DNA of 64,000 bases from Tragulus kanchil (lineage: Eukaryota > Chordata > Mammalia > Artiodactyla > Tragulidae): NCBI GenBank assembly GCA_022376925.1, contig JAIOJX010000031.1, positions 139,952,854 through 140,016,853 on the forward strand, given 5' to 3'. The position numbers and the translations under genes were made by a program. Shown one piece after another: positions 23,691-36,969 of the stretch. How positions within the stretch are numbered: position 1 is the stretch's first letter; each line of letters begins with the position of its first letter. The notes under the pieces are model-generated. The model was not told the DNA's origin. It saw only the letters and a list, made by a program, of their open reading frames with translations, and did no database searches.

Positions 23691-24540
23691 GCTCTATGTC
23701 ATATGTCATCAGGGACATGAGAAATAAACCAATGAGATACCACAGACCCTGGTTAGGATGGCCAAAACCCACCATGGAGCAATAGGAACCCATTCATTGC
23801 TGGTGGGAATGTTAAATAATATGGCCACTCTGCAAGGCAGCTTGGGGTCTTATAAAACCAAATACACTCTTATGATATGATCCAGTAATAGTGCTTCTTG
23901 GTACTTAGTCAAAATAACTGAAAAATAATTGAAAACTTTTCTCCACACAAAAAAACATGCACAAATGCCTCTATTTATATTGACCGAAATTTGAAGCAAC
24001 CAAGAGGTCCTCCAGCAGGTGAATGAATACAACAACATCCAGCAATGGAATATCATTTAGCACTAATAAGAAATGAGCTATCAAGGCACGAAGGAAACTT
24101 AATGGATAGTACTAGGTGAAACAGGCCAATCTGAAAAGACCACATACATACCACATGATTCTAACAATATGACATTCTAGAAAAAGAAAAACTATGGAGA
24201 CAAGAAAAGGATTAGGGAGTACTGTGAGGCAGGGATAAATGGACTTAGCACAGGTGATTTTTAGGGCAGTGAAATTATTCTGTAGGATATTATATTGATG
24301 GATATACATCATTATACATTTGTCCAAACTCATATAATGCAAAATATCAAGAATGAACTATAAAGTAACTATGGACTTGTGTGATAATTCGGTGTCAATG
24401 TAAGTCCATCCATTGTTAACAAAGGCACCACTCTGGCTCGAGATTTTGATAGAGGGGAGGCTGTATTATGTGGGGGAAAGGGATACGGTACCTTCTGCTC
24501 AATTTTGCTATAAACCTAAAACTGCTCCGAAAAATAAGGT
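23691..24540 (+). mobile_element. Second L1 LINE 3' fragment
   Basis: It starts inside ORF2-derived DNA ('aaccaatgagataccacaga', 'attgctggtgggaatgttaa'). It ends at the L1 terminus 'aaacctaaaactgctccgaa'. Not coding. Confidence 0.8.
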
Positions 24541-24555
24541 CTATTAGCCAACATG

Positions 24556-24772
24556 CATGCATGCTAAGTTGCTTCAGTCAGACTCTTTGCGACCCTATGG
24601 ACCATAGCCCACAAGGCTCCTCTCTCCATGGGATTGTCCAGGCAAGAATAGTGGAATCGATTGCCATTTCCTCCTCCTGGGGATCATCCCAACCCAGGGA
24701 TTGAACCAACATCTCTTATGTCTCCTGTATTGGCCAACAGGCTCTTTACCACTAGCACCACCTGGGCAGCCC
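24556..24772 (-). mobile_element. Bov-tA-type SINE
   Basis: Minus-strand copy from 'atgctaagttgcttcagtca' to 'agcaccacctgggcagccc'. Duplication 4 begins within it, so only its second part recurs at 25683-25860. Confidence 0.93.
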
Positions 24773-26768
24773 AGCAACCATCATCCATGTTATCTATCCT
24801 GGTTCTGGAGTTTGACTGGGCTCCACAGGGCAGTCTGCATTCAGGGTCCCCGACTTGGTTGCAGTCAGAGGGAGACTAGGGCTGGAATCACCTCCAAAGC
24901 TTCTTCACTCACTTTTTTTTTTTAAATTTGTATTTTTCATCCATCTATATTGTTTTTGGCCTGTGTGGGCCTCCCATCACACTGGCCTCTCTCGTGGCAG
25001 AGCGCCAGCTCTGGGCACATGTGCTCCAGAGTGCTGGCTCATAATTGGACACACCAGCCCTGCCATTCCACAGCACACGAGATCTTTGCGGGCCAGGGAT
25101 CAAACCGGTGCCCCTTGCACTGCAAGACAGACTCTTTACCGGCTGGACCATCAGGGAAGTCCTTCACTCACTTTGGATGCCTTAGTTTGCTGGGACTTCA
25201 ACATGGGCTGCCAATCCACACGTCTCCATGTGGCTTCTCCATGTGCCCTGGGCTTTCTTGAAGCATGGCAGCAGGGGTTCCATGTGCAAATATTCCCAGA
25301 CAGGGAGGGAGGAAGAAGGACAGGAGGGGAGCCAGTGGAAGCTTCGTGACCTATCTCCCTAAGGCGTGGAGAGTGTCAAGGTCATGTTAAAAGAGAACAC
25401 AGAGGTTGGGAGACAGTCATGGCTTTCTTTAGAAAATACAGTCTGTCCCCGTCCTGCCTTCTGGTGTGCATGAGGCCAAGGTGCCCAATGGGACGGGCCT
25501 GGGTTCATTTCCCAGCCTCTTCCTGGGAACTCTGCACCTCCTGTCTGCCTGATGTGGGCCCAGGTGCTTTAGGTCATTTGTCCTGCTCCCCAAGAACACC
25601 CCAGGAGAGCAGGATGAACTCCCTTTCCCAGATGTGAAAGCTAGAGCTGGCCCCTGGCCTCAGGGCTCGGTGTTTGCTGGGGCTATGGACCATAGCCCAC
25701 AAGGCTCCTCTCTCCATGGGATTGTCCAGGCAAGAATAGTGGAATCGATTGCCATTTCCTCCTCCTGGGGATCATCCCAACCCAGGGATTGAACCAACAT
25801 CTCTTATGTCTCCTGTATTGGCCAACAGGCTCTTTACCACTAGCACCACCTGGGCAGCCCAGCAACCATCATCCATGTTATCTATCCTGGTTCTGGAGTT
25901 TGACTGGGCTCCACAGGGCAGTCTGCATTCAGGGTCCCCGACTTGGTTGCAGTCAGAGGAGACTAGGGCTGGAATCACCTCCAAAGCTTCTTCACTCACT
26001 TTTTTTTAAATTTGTATTTTTCATCCATCTATATTGTTTTTGGCCTGTGTGGGCCTCCCATCACACTGGCCTCTCTCGTGGCAGAGCGCCAGCTCTGGGC
26101 ACATGTGCTCCAGAGTGCTGGCTCATAATTGGACACACCAGCCCTGCCATTCCACAGCACACGAGATCTTTGCGGGCCAGGGATCAAACCGGTGCCCCTT
26201 GCACTGCAAGACAGACTCTTTACCGGCTGGACCATCAGGGAAGTCCTTCACTCACTTTGGATGCCTTAGTTTGCTGGGACTTCAACATGGGCTGCCAATC
26301 CACACGTCTCCATGTGGCTTCTCCATGTGCCCTGGGCTTTCTTGAAGCATGGCAGCAGGGGTTCCATGTGCAAATATTCCCAGACAGGGAGGGAGGAAGA
26401 AGGACAGGAGGGGAGCCAGTGGAAGCTTCGTGACCTATCTCCCTAAGGCGTGGAGAGTGTCAAGGTCATGTTAAAAGAGAACACAGAGGTTGGGAGACAG
26501 TCATGGCTTTCTTTAGAAAATACAGTCTGTCCCCGTCCTGCCTTCTGGTGTGCATGAGGCCAAGGTGCCCAATGGGACGCGGGCCTGGGTTCATTTCCCA
26601 GCCTCTTCCTGGGAACTCTGCACCTCCTGTCTGCCTGATGTGGGCCCAGGTGCTTTAGGTCATTTGTCCTGCTCCCCAAGAACACCCCCAGGAGAGCAGG
26701 ATGAACTCCCTTTCCCAGATGTGAAAGCTAGAGCTGGCCCCTGGCCTCAGGGCTCGGGGTGTTTGCTG
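24595..26768. repeat. Tandem duplication 4
   Basis: Copy A 24595-25679 and copy B 25683-26768, offset about 1088. A lacks two bases near 25494, one C near 25602 and two Gs near 25672, all in its last 190 bases. B lacks one G near 25957, and its T run near 26001 is shorter. The junction falls inside a SINE. Confidence 0.95.
24914..25161 (-). mobile_element. CHR-like tRNA SINE, 'ccaatagaagtggcc' group (copy S2)
   Basis: Minus-strand insertion between perfect 11-bp direct repeats 'cttcactcact' at 24903-24913 and 25162-25172. The tail 'atggatgaaaaatacaaatt' (minus strand) is shorter than in other members. Duplicate at 26001-26245. Confidence 0.88.
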
Positions 26769-28226
26769 CAGAGGAAAGTTGGACCCCTGAGTCCGAGGCC
26801 GCCTTTCCTCTAACTGCGGAGCTGCTCTCTGCCTCACCTGCTCTGAGCAGAAGCGGGTCACTGGCACGACCCCTAGTTCCCCAGTACTGCCTCCCCTTGG
26901 CCCATGTGTTCCCTTCGGTCTTCTGTGGGCTCCCTGACATCCAGCGCCTGGTGCTCTGAGCCCCTTGCTCAGAGCTGGGGAGGACGCACTCCGGTTAATC
27001 TCTGGTCTAACACTCCCTCTCATGCCACGGGTGGACCGGCCCTGTGCCTCAGCTCATGTATGGAGGCCCCACGGTCCCCCCACCACAGTCAACTTCTACG
27101 TCCTCCCCAAGGCTGCTCTGCTGCTGATGAAAGGCTGCCAGCCCCACGATACGTGGCAAGCCTGAGGCGGCCGTCTACAGGCTGCCATGTCCTCATGCTG
27201 GGCTGACTTCAGGGAACCAGGACAGGCCTTGTTTCCTTATGCATCCCCTGGCCCACAGGGCCATTCATCTACTGAACGAACGAATGAATGAATGAGCAAG
27301 GTTTTAAGAGTGGAACCAGTCTGCCTACCACGGGGTCTCAGAGTTACTGCCACGCCCCGCCACGATGCCCACAGATCCTTCCAGCAGAGCTTAAACCTGC
27401 CTCCACCCCCTTCAAGGCCACCCCTCCCACACACCCTTCCAGCTGAAAGCCTGCCTCCGCCTCTTCAAGGCTTAAACTTGCGGACTCCGTGGAGTTGCCT
27501 CCCTCCCCTCCCTTCCTCGCCATCCCTTCCCCCCTCTCTATTTCTGTCCCCACTTGGCCTCAGTGCAGCCACACGCTGGTCACATGGAAGTCACCTTGCA
27601 GCTGGGATTTTAAAAGTTTGCATTTGTTCCTTAGGCATGCATAGAATGGGTACTGCAAAATGTAAAAGGATCACAGGATGAAATCTACCCGTAGCACTCT
27701 GATTACTATGAACATTTTTGTATATTTTCTTTCAGCACTTTTCAAACCATACGCATTGTACACTGTTGAAACCACCCTGCATATGTACCTTGTAACCTAT
27801 TTTTTCAAATCATTCTACTTTCTTGATAAAGTTGATTTTAGCCTGTGTTTTAGGGGTAGCATAATATTCCATCTTGTGAATACGCCGCAACTTCAGGCAT
27901 TCTTCTGGAGGTGGTCATTTGTTTCTCACTTTTTCACATGCTGCTGTAAGGAAGTCACAGGCTTTAGCCATCTTGAACCATCCAGCACTCACCCTTCTTT
28001 TGGCAGGAGCACCCCCCAGGTATTCCCCAGGAAGCCCCTCCTGCCTCACAGTGGGGTCCAGGCGGAGACAGCCGTATTCCCCAGCTCTGGGAGAGGGCAC
28101 ATGACCAAGGCTCAACCAATCAGCTCCTGCCATCTCTCTGGCAGCAGGGCTGGGTCCAAGACAAGCCTGTGGCCCCATCAGAGTCAGGGACTCAATTCTA
28201 GGACAAATGTGACCTCTATGAAGAGA
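26769..28226. other. Mostly unique non-coding DNA
   Basis: 27270-27300 is a short (GAAT)-like run. 27690-27920 looks like an old degraded interspersed repeat that I could not name. No exon is supported. Confidence 0.35.
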
Positions 28227-30410
28227 GGCCTTCTGGTCTTGTGCACTGGTGTCCTGGTAGGTTAAGATGAAAGCCTGGAGCTGCAGGTCTGTATCTTGCC
28301 CCCAAAGAAAGAGCCAAGAACAGCAGTGATCCCCAGGATCCAACTACGCCTAATGCTGAACACCCTGACTTTTGAAAACAACTTTTTTTTTGGATTGGGG
28401 TATAGCCGTTTAACAATGTATCCATTCTCCCCCCAAACTCCAGTCCCATCCAGGCTGCCGCAGAACACTGAGTAGAGTTCCCTGTGCTAGACAGCAGGTC
28501 CTTGTTTGTTATCCGTCTTAAATACAGCAGTGAGTATACGTCCATCCCAAAGTCCCTAACCATTCCTTCCCCTTCTCCTTTCCCCTGACAATCACAAGCT
28601 TGTTCTCAAAGTCTGTGAGTCTGTTTCTGTGCTGTAAGTAATAAACTCCTTGATTTTTTAGACCACATGACTCAACACATTCCCAAGCTTGCTTCAGTCC
28701 GGTTGAGTTGGGTTTCTGACCTTAAATCCTACTACCAGTTTATCAGAGACATTTTCCTGCGCTGTGCAAATCTTTCGTTTCTTCAAGAGATGGACCTAAA
28801 AGTAGAAATTGTAGATCAACGTAGAATGTTTTAAAAGCTACCACCATGTACTGATAGGAAGTCTATGGATCAAACATTCACTATGGATCCTCCCTTACCA
28901 GCTAGGGAGAAATGCCACACTGGTCTCCCAGCAGATCCACTGTGTGTTTGGAAACCACCAGCTGAATGCTGCTGCCAGAAGAGGCTCCGGAAAAAACCTC
29001 GCTGTCCCACTGCTCAGCGTGCAGATGACGATGCAACACAGGCAGACACGTGGGGCTGGGGGAGGAGGGAGCAGGCAGCCCTGGCGGCTGCTTCCCGAAG
29101 CCATCCCTGGATCATGGGTGCCGTAAGGCAGACCTGAAAGGCAGGTGGGGTCCATACCAGGAAGTGACAGTCTCCCCAAACTACTCACTCCCGAAACAAG
29201 TTGCTCTGAGCTACAATCACCAAGTGTGGCCTTGCAACATGGTTATTTCTCCTCTTCTAACCCCTGGAGTTTTGGAGTGGCCCAGAATCCTGATGAAAGT
29301 CAGGGACTGGAAAGCTTGGGCCTTCTGGTCTTGTGCACTGGTGTCCTGGTAGGTTAAGATGAAAGCCTGGAGCTGCAGGTCTGTATCTTGCCCCCAAAGA
29401 AAGAGCCAAGAACAGCAGTGATCCCCAGGATCCAACTACGCCTAATGCTGAACACCCTGACTTTTGAAAACAACTTTTTTTTTGGATTGGGGTATAGCCG
29501 TTTAACAATGTATCCATTCTCCCCCCAAACTCCAGTCCCATCCAGGCTGCCGCAGAACACTGAGTAGAGTTCCCTGTGCTAGACAGCAGGTCCTTGTTTG
29601 TTATCCGTCTTAAATACAGCAGTGAGTATACGTCCATCCCAAAGTCCCTAACCATTCCTTCCCCTTCTCCTTTCCCCTGACAATCACAAGCTTGTTCTCA
29701 AAGTCTGTGAGTCTGTTTCTGTGCTGTAAGTAATAAACTCCTTGATTTTTTAGACCACATGACTCAACACATTCCCAAGCTTGCTTCAGTCCGGTTGAGT
29801 TGGGTTTCTGACCTTAAATCCTACTACCAGTTTATCAGAGACATTTTCCTGCGCTGTGCAAATCTTTCGTTTCTTCAAGAGATGGACCTAAAAGTAGAAA
29901 TTGTAGATCAACGTAGAATGTTTTAAAAGCTACCACCATGTACTGATAGGAAGTCTATGGATCAAACATTCACTATGGATCCTCCCTTACCAGCTAGGGA
30001 GAAATGCCACACTGGTCTCCCAGCAGATCCACTGTGTGTTTGGAAACCACCAGCTGAATGCTGCTGCCAGAAGAGGCTCCGGAAAAAACCTCGCTGTCCC
30101 ACTGCTCAGCGTGCAGATGACGATGCAACACAGGCAGACACGTGGGGCTGGGGGAGGAGGGAGCAGGCAGCCCTGGCGGCTGCTTCCCGAAGCCATCCCT
30201 GGATCATGGGTGCCGTAAGGCAGACCTGAAAGGCAGGTGGGGTCCATACCAGGAAGTGACAGTCTCCCCAAACTACTCACTCCCGAAACAAGTTGCTCTG
30301 AGCTACAATCACCAAGTGTGGCCTTGCAACATGGTTATTTCTCCTCTTCTAACCCCTGGAGTTTTTGGAGTGGCCCAGAATCCTTTTCTCCCTGGACTCG
30401 AAAGCTCAGA
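28227..30410. repeat. Tandem duplication 5
   Basis: Copy A 28227-29318 and copy B 29319-30410, offset 1092. Copy A's last 35 bases are a noisy version of B: 'gggactggaaagctt' against 'tggactcgaaagctc'. A also has one T fewer in the run near 29270. Elsewhere I saw no difference. Confidence 0.94.
28370..28650 (-). mobile_element. L1 3' UTR fragment
   Basis: 'ttggattggggtatagccgt', 'gtagagttccctgtgctaga', 'caggtccttgtttgttatcc' and 'gtctgtgagtctgtttctgt' are the reverse-oriented 3' UTR of artiodactyl L1. Duplicate at 29462-29742. Confidence 0.8.
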
Positions 30411-31186
30411 TGAACTCTCGATGAGCAAGGACATCTATTTCTGGGGAAATTCTAGACGCAGTAGTCATTCAGCCACATTCGTCTTGAAGGAAAGAAGGCC
30501 GGGAAAGGTTGAAAGGTGATACAGGATCATCAGAACTACCTGCATGAGTCAGAGCAAGGCTGAGCCTACCCACTTCTGTGCCCACTTTGAAAAGAAGAGC
30601 CTGGGACACAGGATGACTGTGCTTCCCCAGGCCTGTAGCCAGCAGCAGGGGGCTTCTTCATGCTACATCACCATTCAGCAGATGCCTGTCAGTTATATAA
30701 CTACGCTCCTGCCTCAAAAGACAGGTCATGAGCCCCAGAAAGTCCCTTGCTGGTTACTGTCTGCCCCTTACACAGCCGGCTCTGTGCCAGGATGAACACG
30801 CTGCACTCCCTAGATTTCCCATGGCCCGGTCATCATTCCTGGGCAGCGCCGTGTGGAGCACACACCTGGAGACTGGTGGGGGTCACTTTCAGCTCCAGCA
30901 GGGACTGCCTCCCTCTGTCCAAGACCACAGATCCCAGCCACCCCTCTCCCAGGGCTCCTGCTTTTCCTGAGCTCCACTAACCCTCTGCCTCCCCAGGTCC
31001 CACTAGGCCCAGCGGTGGCAGCAACTTCACCTTGTTCAGAATCCCCATGCCCGTCACCATCCTTTGCTGGCTTCTCACATCTCTGGAACTGTCTCTTCAC
31101 TTGTCTCTCTTAGGTTAAAACCCTATGAAGGTGCCATGTGTGCCCTGACGTCAAACATCCCCAATTCTAACAAGCAGAAGTCATAG
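30411..31186. other. Unique non-coding DNA
   Basis: No supported gene. 'agccagcagcagggggctt' near 30640 is a weak CTCF-like string. Confidence 0.3.
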
Positions 31187-31460
31187 TCTTCATCCACCTG
31201 CCAATGCAGGGGACGTGGGGTCGATCCTGCTCCAGGAAGATGCCACATGCTGTGGAGAACTAAGCCCGTGCATCACACCTCCTGAGCCCACATGCTGCAA
31301 CTACTGAAGCCTGTGTGCTGAGAGGCTGTGCGTCACAACAAGAGAAGCCAACACAGTGAGAAACTCGTGCACCCCAGCAAAGAGTAGCCCCGCGCATGGC
31401 AACTAGAGAAAGCCCACACACAGCAATGAAAGCCCGGCACAGCCAGAAAGAAAACATTGA
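31187..31460 (+). mobile_element. CHR-1-type SINE, 5' truncated
   Basis: It begins within the head at 'catccacctgccaatgcagg' and keeps the full CHR-1 body to 'agaaagcccacacacagcaa'. Confidence 0.88.
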
Positions 31461-31499
31461 TTAATTTAAGAAGTCATAGTCTTAAAGAAGCTGTAATCC

Positions 31500-31785
31500 T
31501 CATTCATGGGTCAAATGGGAAAACCAGAGGAAAAGGGACTGGCCCTCGGGCACACTGGACAGCTGACAGGCAAAGCCAAAGAGAGACATGAACGCACCGC
31601 CCAGGGTCCCCCAGCTCAAGGCCTGGGAGTCACACAGCAGGGTTTGCAGATCCCACCCTCATTAGCTGTGGGGTCTTGCCCAGGTGACCTAACCTGTCTG
31701 AGGTGACACCACGTACCCACTTCAGAAGGCAACTGGGAGGACTAAATGAAATGCTATATGTAAGCACTCGATGCGGTTTATACAC
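31500..31785. mobile_element. MIR SINE remnants
   Basis: The clearest part is 31655-31780, plus orientation: 'attagctgtggggtcttgcc', 'gtgacctaacctgtctgagg' and 'ggaggactaaatgaaatgct' follow the MIR order. 31500-31650 looks like a second, weaker MIR-like piece. Confidence 0.65.
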
Positions 31786-32246
31786 GTGAGTAGGAGCGGA
31801 GCTGCCAGGGTCTCGCGAGTTTGGTATTGAGGTCTCAGGGGCGGAACAAGAGGGACCAGAATGGGCTGCCTCTCCTGGCACTGTAACAGGCCTCCTGAAA
31901 ATACAAACAGACAAACAGAACAACGGAGACGCACAAGCCAGGCAGCTCACCGCTGTGGAAGAGCAGCACGGGCTCCGAGAAGCCCTTCCTCCTCCTCGTC
32001 TCTTCCGGAGCTCTCTGAACTCCACGAGGTCAGGGGCCACGGTCCAGGCAGAGCCTGGGTGCCCTCGCAGAGGAACTCCACATACACACGCTAGGTCCTC
32101 TTTGAAGATATGACTTGGAAACATATGTATTTACAAGTCTCTCAAAGTCATCACCCTACCTATTGGAGCTGATTACAAGGACAACCAGCAAAAGTGCAAG
32201 GCTGGAGAATGCACACATTCTTGGGATGGAAACCTGCACAGCCACA

Positions 32247-32950
32247 GATGAGAGTTCAGTTCAGCTCTGTTGCTCAGTCGTGTTCGACTCTTTGCGACCC
32301 TATGGACTGCAACACACACCCCCGGCTTCCCTGTCCTTCGCCATCTCCCAGAGCTGCTCAAACTCATGTCCATGGACTCAGTGATGCCATCCAACCATCT
32401 CGTCTTCTGTCGTCCCCTTCTCCTTCTGCCTTCTATTTTCCCAGCATCAGGCTCTTCACATCAGGTAGCCGAAGTATTGGGGCTCCAGCTTCAGTCCTTC
32501 CAATGAATATTCAGGGTTGATTGCCTGTAAGATTGACTGGTTTGATCTCCGTGCAGTGCAAGGGACTCTGAAGAGTCTTCTCCAACACCACATTTCAAAG
32601 GTATCAATTATTTGGCTCTCAGCTTTCTTTATGGTCTGACTCTCACATCCATACATGACTACTGGGAAAACCATAGCTTTGACTATATAGACTTTTTGTC
32701 AGCAAAGTGATGTCTCTGCTTTTGAATATGCTCTCTATTTTTGTCACAGCTTTTCTTCCAAGAAGCAAGCATCTTTAATTTCATGACTGCATCACCCACA
32801 GTGACTTTGGAGCCCAAGAAAATAAAATCTGTTACTGTTTCCATTGTTTGCCCACCTATTTGCCATGATCTTCATTTTTGGAATGCTCAGTTTTCAGGCA
32901 GCTTTTTCACTCTCCTCTTTAACCTTTGTCAAGAGGCTTTTTAGTTCCTT
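32247..32950 (-). mobile_element. BovB LINE 3' fragment
   Basis: The minus-strand frame contains MVFPVVMYGCESQTIKKAES and CWRRLFRVPCTARRSNQSIL, part of the BovB ORF C-terminal region. It ends near 32250 with the SINE-like 3' end 'gttcagttcagctctgttgc'. 5' truncated, about 0.7 kb. Confidence 0.93.
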
Positions 32951-33029
32951 ACGGGTGGTGTCTGTGCCTAGATTCATATTCATTCAGATGCAAAGTGACT
33001 AGTTAAGTGAACAACTAGATGATGAAATA

Positions 33030-33215
33030 GTCGTAAGGCCTTGCTCTGTGCCAGGGGCTATTCCAAGCTCTTCACCCAGAGTGCTTCATTTCATTCTTTG
33101 TGACCACTTTATGAGGCAGGCACTTCTACTCTTCCCATTTTGTAGATGAGGAAACAGGCTAGGAGAGTCAACGTGACCTGCCAAGGTCACACCACTGGTA
33201 AGTGGTGGAACAGGA
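33030..33215 (-). mobile_element. MIR SINE
   Basis: 'cccattttgtagatgaggaa', 'ccaaggtcacaccactggta' and 'ctctgtgccaggggctattc' are MIR phrases. Confidence 0.75.
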
Positions 33216-33459
33216 CTCGGATCCCAGGTAACGTGGCTCCCAGGTAGCGTGGCTCCCAAGTGCTGTGTTCTCATCTGCTCCCCTTGTGCGTGACACAATG
33301 CCGTCCACAGCAAAGCAGAAAGGAACGGTAAAAGAACACTTAGCTGTTCACTTTGATTATGGGACTGTGTTAATTTTCTACATGAACGACACTGACTCAG
33401 TCTATCTATTCTGACTTTGGTGTTTACACAATGTACGTTTTCTTTGCATCACTCCAGAA

Positions 33460-33740
33460 TTCTATTTCTCAGAATTTATCTTCAGGAAATGACAAAAGAG
33501 CGGCCCACAAAGATGCACAAACAAAGATGTTTACCACAAGATAACTACAACAAGAGAAAATTAAAACCAAGGTGAATGCCCAACAAGGGACGGGTTAAAT
33601 AAAATGTGCTACCCACATATGGGAAAGGAATAAGGACTGACCTGGTAAGATGTGCATGCTCAACTGAGGAGCCAAAGAATCAGTAAGCCACCTTTGTGAA
33701 ATAAAGTCGTAAATATGGGGAAGGAAAGTGTGGCAGGGAA
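33460..33740 (+). mobile_element. Old L1-like LINE fragment
   Basis: 'gaatttatcttcaggaaatg' and 'ggacgggttaaataaaatgt' are typical of old mammalian L1 3' regions. Strongly diverged. Confidence 0.45.
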
Positions 33741-33742
33741 CC

Positions 33743-35992
33743 TGAGAAACAGGTGCTGGCAGTCACCTCAGGGTTTGAAATCATGCCTTTTTTATTTGTG
33801 ATCTTTCTGAATCTTCCAACTTTCCAGCCTTGAGTGTATATCACTCCTAGCCTAGCAAGAAATGTTTTTTTGTTTTTTTTTTTTTAAGAAACGTTTTTTT
33901 TTATAAAATGGTTGTCACTCTTAGCCTGCTCAAGTATCAGGTCTGAGATAACACAACAGAATCCCCAGGAAGTTATCACTGTAATTCTCTGGAGAGGCGG
34001 TGCCGGGTTCCACTAGCAGAAAATCTCCCATTTAACGAGCCTCTACCTAGCTCAGCCTCTGCCAGAGGAGTATCAGGAAACAGAGGCAGAGAGCCGCTAA
34101 GGGGTCTTCTTAAGAGAGCAGCTTCTTACCTCTCCTGCCCCCAGCTTGTTTGCCAGTCAGGCAGCCGCCTCCCACCTTCCCCAACCCCCACCCCATGCCC
34201 CCGCTGGTCCGACAGTGTGGGGACAGCAAAAGGTCATTCAAATAAGGGTATGCAATTCAAACATTTACTTTTCAAATATCTTCAGAAAGTTTACCATACA
34301 CAAACAAGCACAGGAGAGAGGCGAGGGCTCAAGTTCAAGACAATTCATTTGCCCAGCGGCCCCCCGGGAACGGCAGCCTCATAGAGTGAGCCGGTCACAG
34401 AGGCGGCGGGGCAGTTCCCTTAGACTCAGAGGCTTGTGGCAGGGTGGCGGGGTGCAGTGGTTATGAAAAGTATTGCGGAAGGATGTCCCAGATGGCGCAC
34501 TGGATAAGACGCTGGCTGCCAATGCAAGAGGCACCGGTTCGATGCCTCCTCGCGGAAGATCCCACCTGCTGGGGAGCAATTAGACCCCAGCACCATGACC
34601 ACTGAGCCTGCGCTGGAGAGCCTACATCCTGCAACTACTGACCTGCCCCTTAGAGCCTGTGGTCCACAGCTAGGAAGTCACCACAATGAGAAGCCCACAC
34701 ACCCAAGCCATGAACAGCAATGCCCACCCCACCCCAACTCCCCACAACTACAGAAAGCCCTGCAAAAGCAACAAAGACCCTGCAGGGTCAAAAACCAAAA
34801 ACAAATCCTGTGGAGTAAGTGTAACTAGAGACATCACAGGAAAGGTTATGATGCCAAGTAGGCATGAGAAACAGGTGCTGGCAGTCACCTCAGGGTTTGA
34901 AATCATGCCTTTTTTATTTGTGATCTTTCTGAATCTTCCAACTTTCCAGCCTTGAGTGTATATCACTCCTAGCCTAGCAAGAAATGTTTTTTTGTTTTTT
35001 TTTTTTTAAGAAACGTTTTTTTTTATAAAATGGTTGTCACTCTTAGCCTGCTCAAGTATCAGGTCTGAGATAACACAACAGAATCCCCAGGAAGTTATCA
35101 CTGTAATTCTCTGGAGAGGCGGTGCCGGGTTCCACTAGCAGAAAAACTCCCATTAAACGAGCCTCTACCTAGCTCAGCCTCTGCCAGAGGAGTATCAGGA
35201 AACAGAGGCAGAGAGCCGCTAAGGGGTCTTCTTAAGAGAGCAGCTTCTTACCTCTCCTGCCCCCAGCTTGTTTGCCAGTCAGGCAGCCGCCTCCCACCTT
35301 CCCCAACCCCCACCCCATGCCCCCGCTGGTCCGACAGTGTGGGGACAGCAAAAGGTCATTCAAATAAGGGTATGCAATTCAAACATTTACTTTTCAAATA
35401 TCTTCAGAAAGTTTACCATACACAAACAAGCACAGGAGAGAGGCGAGGGCTCAAGTTCAAGACAATTCATTTGCCCAGCGGCCCCCCGGGAACGGCAGCC
35501 TCATAGAGTGAGCCGGTCACAGAGGCGGCGGGGCAGTTCCCTTAGACTCAGAGGCTTGTGGCAGGGTGGCGGGGTGCAGTGGTTATGAAAAGTATTGCGG
35601 AAGGATGTCCCAGATGGCGCACTGGATAAGACGCTGGCTGCCAATGCAAGAGGCACCGGTTCGATGCCTCCTCGCGGAAGATCCCACCTGCTGGGGAGCA
35701 ATTAGACCCCAGCACCATGACCACTGAGCCTGCGCTGGAGAGCCTACATCCTGCAACTACTGACCTGCCCCTTAGAGCCTGTGGTCCACAGCTAGGAAGT
35801 CACCACAATGAGAAGCCCACACACCCAAGCCATGAACAGCAATGCCCACCCCACCCCAACTCCCCACAACTACAGAAAGCCCTGCAAAAGCAACAAAGAC
35901 CCTGCAGGGTCAAAAACCAAAAACAAATCCTGTGGAGTAAGTGTAACTAGAGACATCACAGGAAAGGTTATGATGCCAAGTAGGCATGAGAA
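33743..35992. repeat. Tandem duplication 6
   Basis: Copy A 33743-34864 and copy B 34865-35985/35992, offset 1122, joined at a shared 'tgagaa'. Two small clusters differ about 280 bases into B ('aaaatctcccattt' in A, 'aaaaactcccatta' in B). Confidence 0.95.
34488..34800 (+). mobile_element. CHR-1-type SINE
   Basis: Diverged head 'cccagatggcgcactggata' with B-box-like 'ggttcgatgcctcc' and the CHR-1 body 'gaccactgagcctgcgctgg'. Duplicate at 35610-35922. Confidence 0.85.
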
Positions 35993-36244
35993 TACCCTCC
36001 ACTGAGCAAATAATTCAAAGAAAATTCCAGAACAGTCCATAAGCAACTCATACAATGTATTTCAACAAACACTGATGCTATAGCCAAGTGAGGCAGATTT
36101 TAAGGAAAACTGCAAAATAGTATGCCTTCAATGTTTCTTTGGAATCTTAATGGACAGTTCTGAGGTTTTTTTTCTTTTTACAAAATATTTGCCCAGAAGG
36201 GGAGAAAATTACCCTCCACATCTCAGCCCTGAGCAGAGAAATCA

Positions 36245-36780
36245 GGAAATGTTAGTCGAGCATCTAGTATGCACAGGACAGGACGCCGGACAATCAGCGC
36301 AGCAAATCTCCCAGCTCCTTAGGACACGTGATCAAGGCTATTGCAAAAAGAGAATTCAAAGGCTCTGGGCTCCGCTTAAAATCATGTGACAGGTGTGTAT
36401 TAGGCAGCCTGTTGGGTTCTAAGCACAAAACGGCAGAGAGCACCGTCCGGTCAGCAGGGGGCTTACAGTCTGCCAGGGAGGCAGACTGGTGGACCCTGGA
36501 CAGCATCTATGAGATACATGTGGTCATTGAGGGACAGAAAGCAGGGAGGAAATGTCACCTTGGGCAAAGTTTGAGAAGACTTCCAGGAGGACAGAAAATG
36601 GAGCTGAGTCTGACAAGGTAAAAAGCTCAGTAAGTAGACTAAGGACCTAGGGTGTGGGCATCAGGAAGGAAGCCATTGTGCAGGATTCCCATGGGTAGAG
36701 GTAAGACTTGAGGCTAGAGAGATGAACCTGAGCCTGAGCATGGAGCTTCCCATGGAAGCTGGACTTAGGAGTATGGCTTT
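36245..36780 (+). repeat. Ancient mammalian interspersed repeat, family unassigned
   Basis: Order of phrases as at 18215-18690: 'gcatctagtatgcacaggac', 'gagcaccgtccggtcagcag', 'gagaagacttccaggaggac', 'ggaagccattgtgcagg'. 'ggtcagcagggggctt' (about 36449) also resembles a CTCF core. Confidence 0.4.
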
Positions 36781-36803
36781 AGTCCACGGTCCAGTGCTGT
36801 AAA

Positions 36804-36846
36804 CCCTCTCTCTCTCTCTCTCTCTCTCTCACATACACACACACAG
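36804..36846. repeat. (CT)n / (CA)n microsatellite
   Basis: About 13 CT units run into a short CA-rich tract 'acatacacacacacag'. Confidence 0.95.
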
Positions 36847-36969
36847 AGGATATGAGAAACACACTGTATACACAGTTAAAACCCGTTGGTTGTTCTGTCA
36901 CCAAAGCAAACTAAGCAGAATTCAGGCCCTGAAATCACCCAATAGGATCAGTTAAAAGCAGTGATCCAG

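Noticed and set aside
25789..26433. Plus-strand frame of 214 codons
   Set aside because: It crosses a reversed Bov-tA, unique DNA and a reversed SINE. In the partner copy an indel breaks the same frame.
27678..28265. Plus-strand frame of 195 codons
   Set aside because: The first half looks like an old interspersed repeat; the rest has no protein-like pattern or splice sites.
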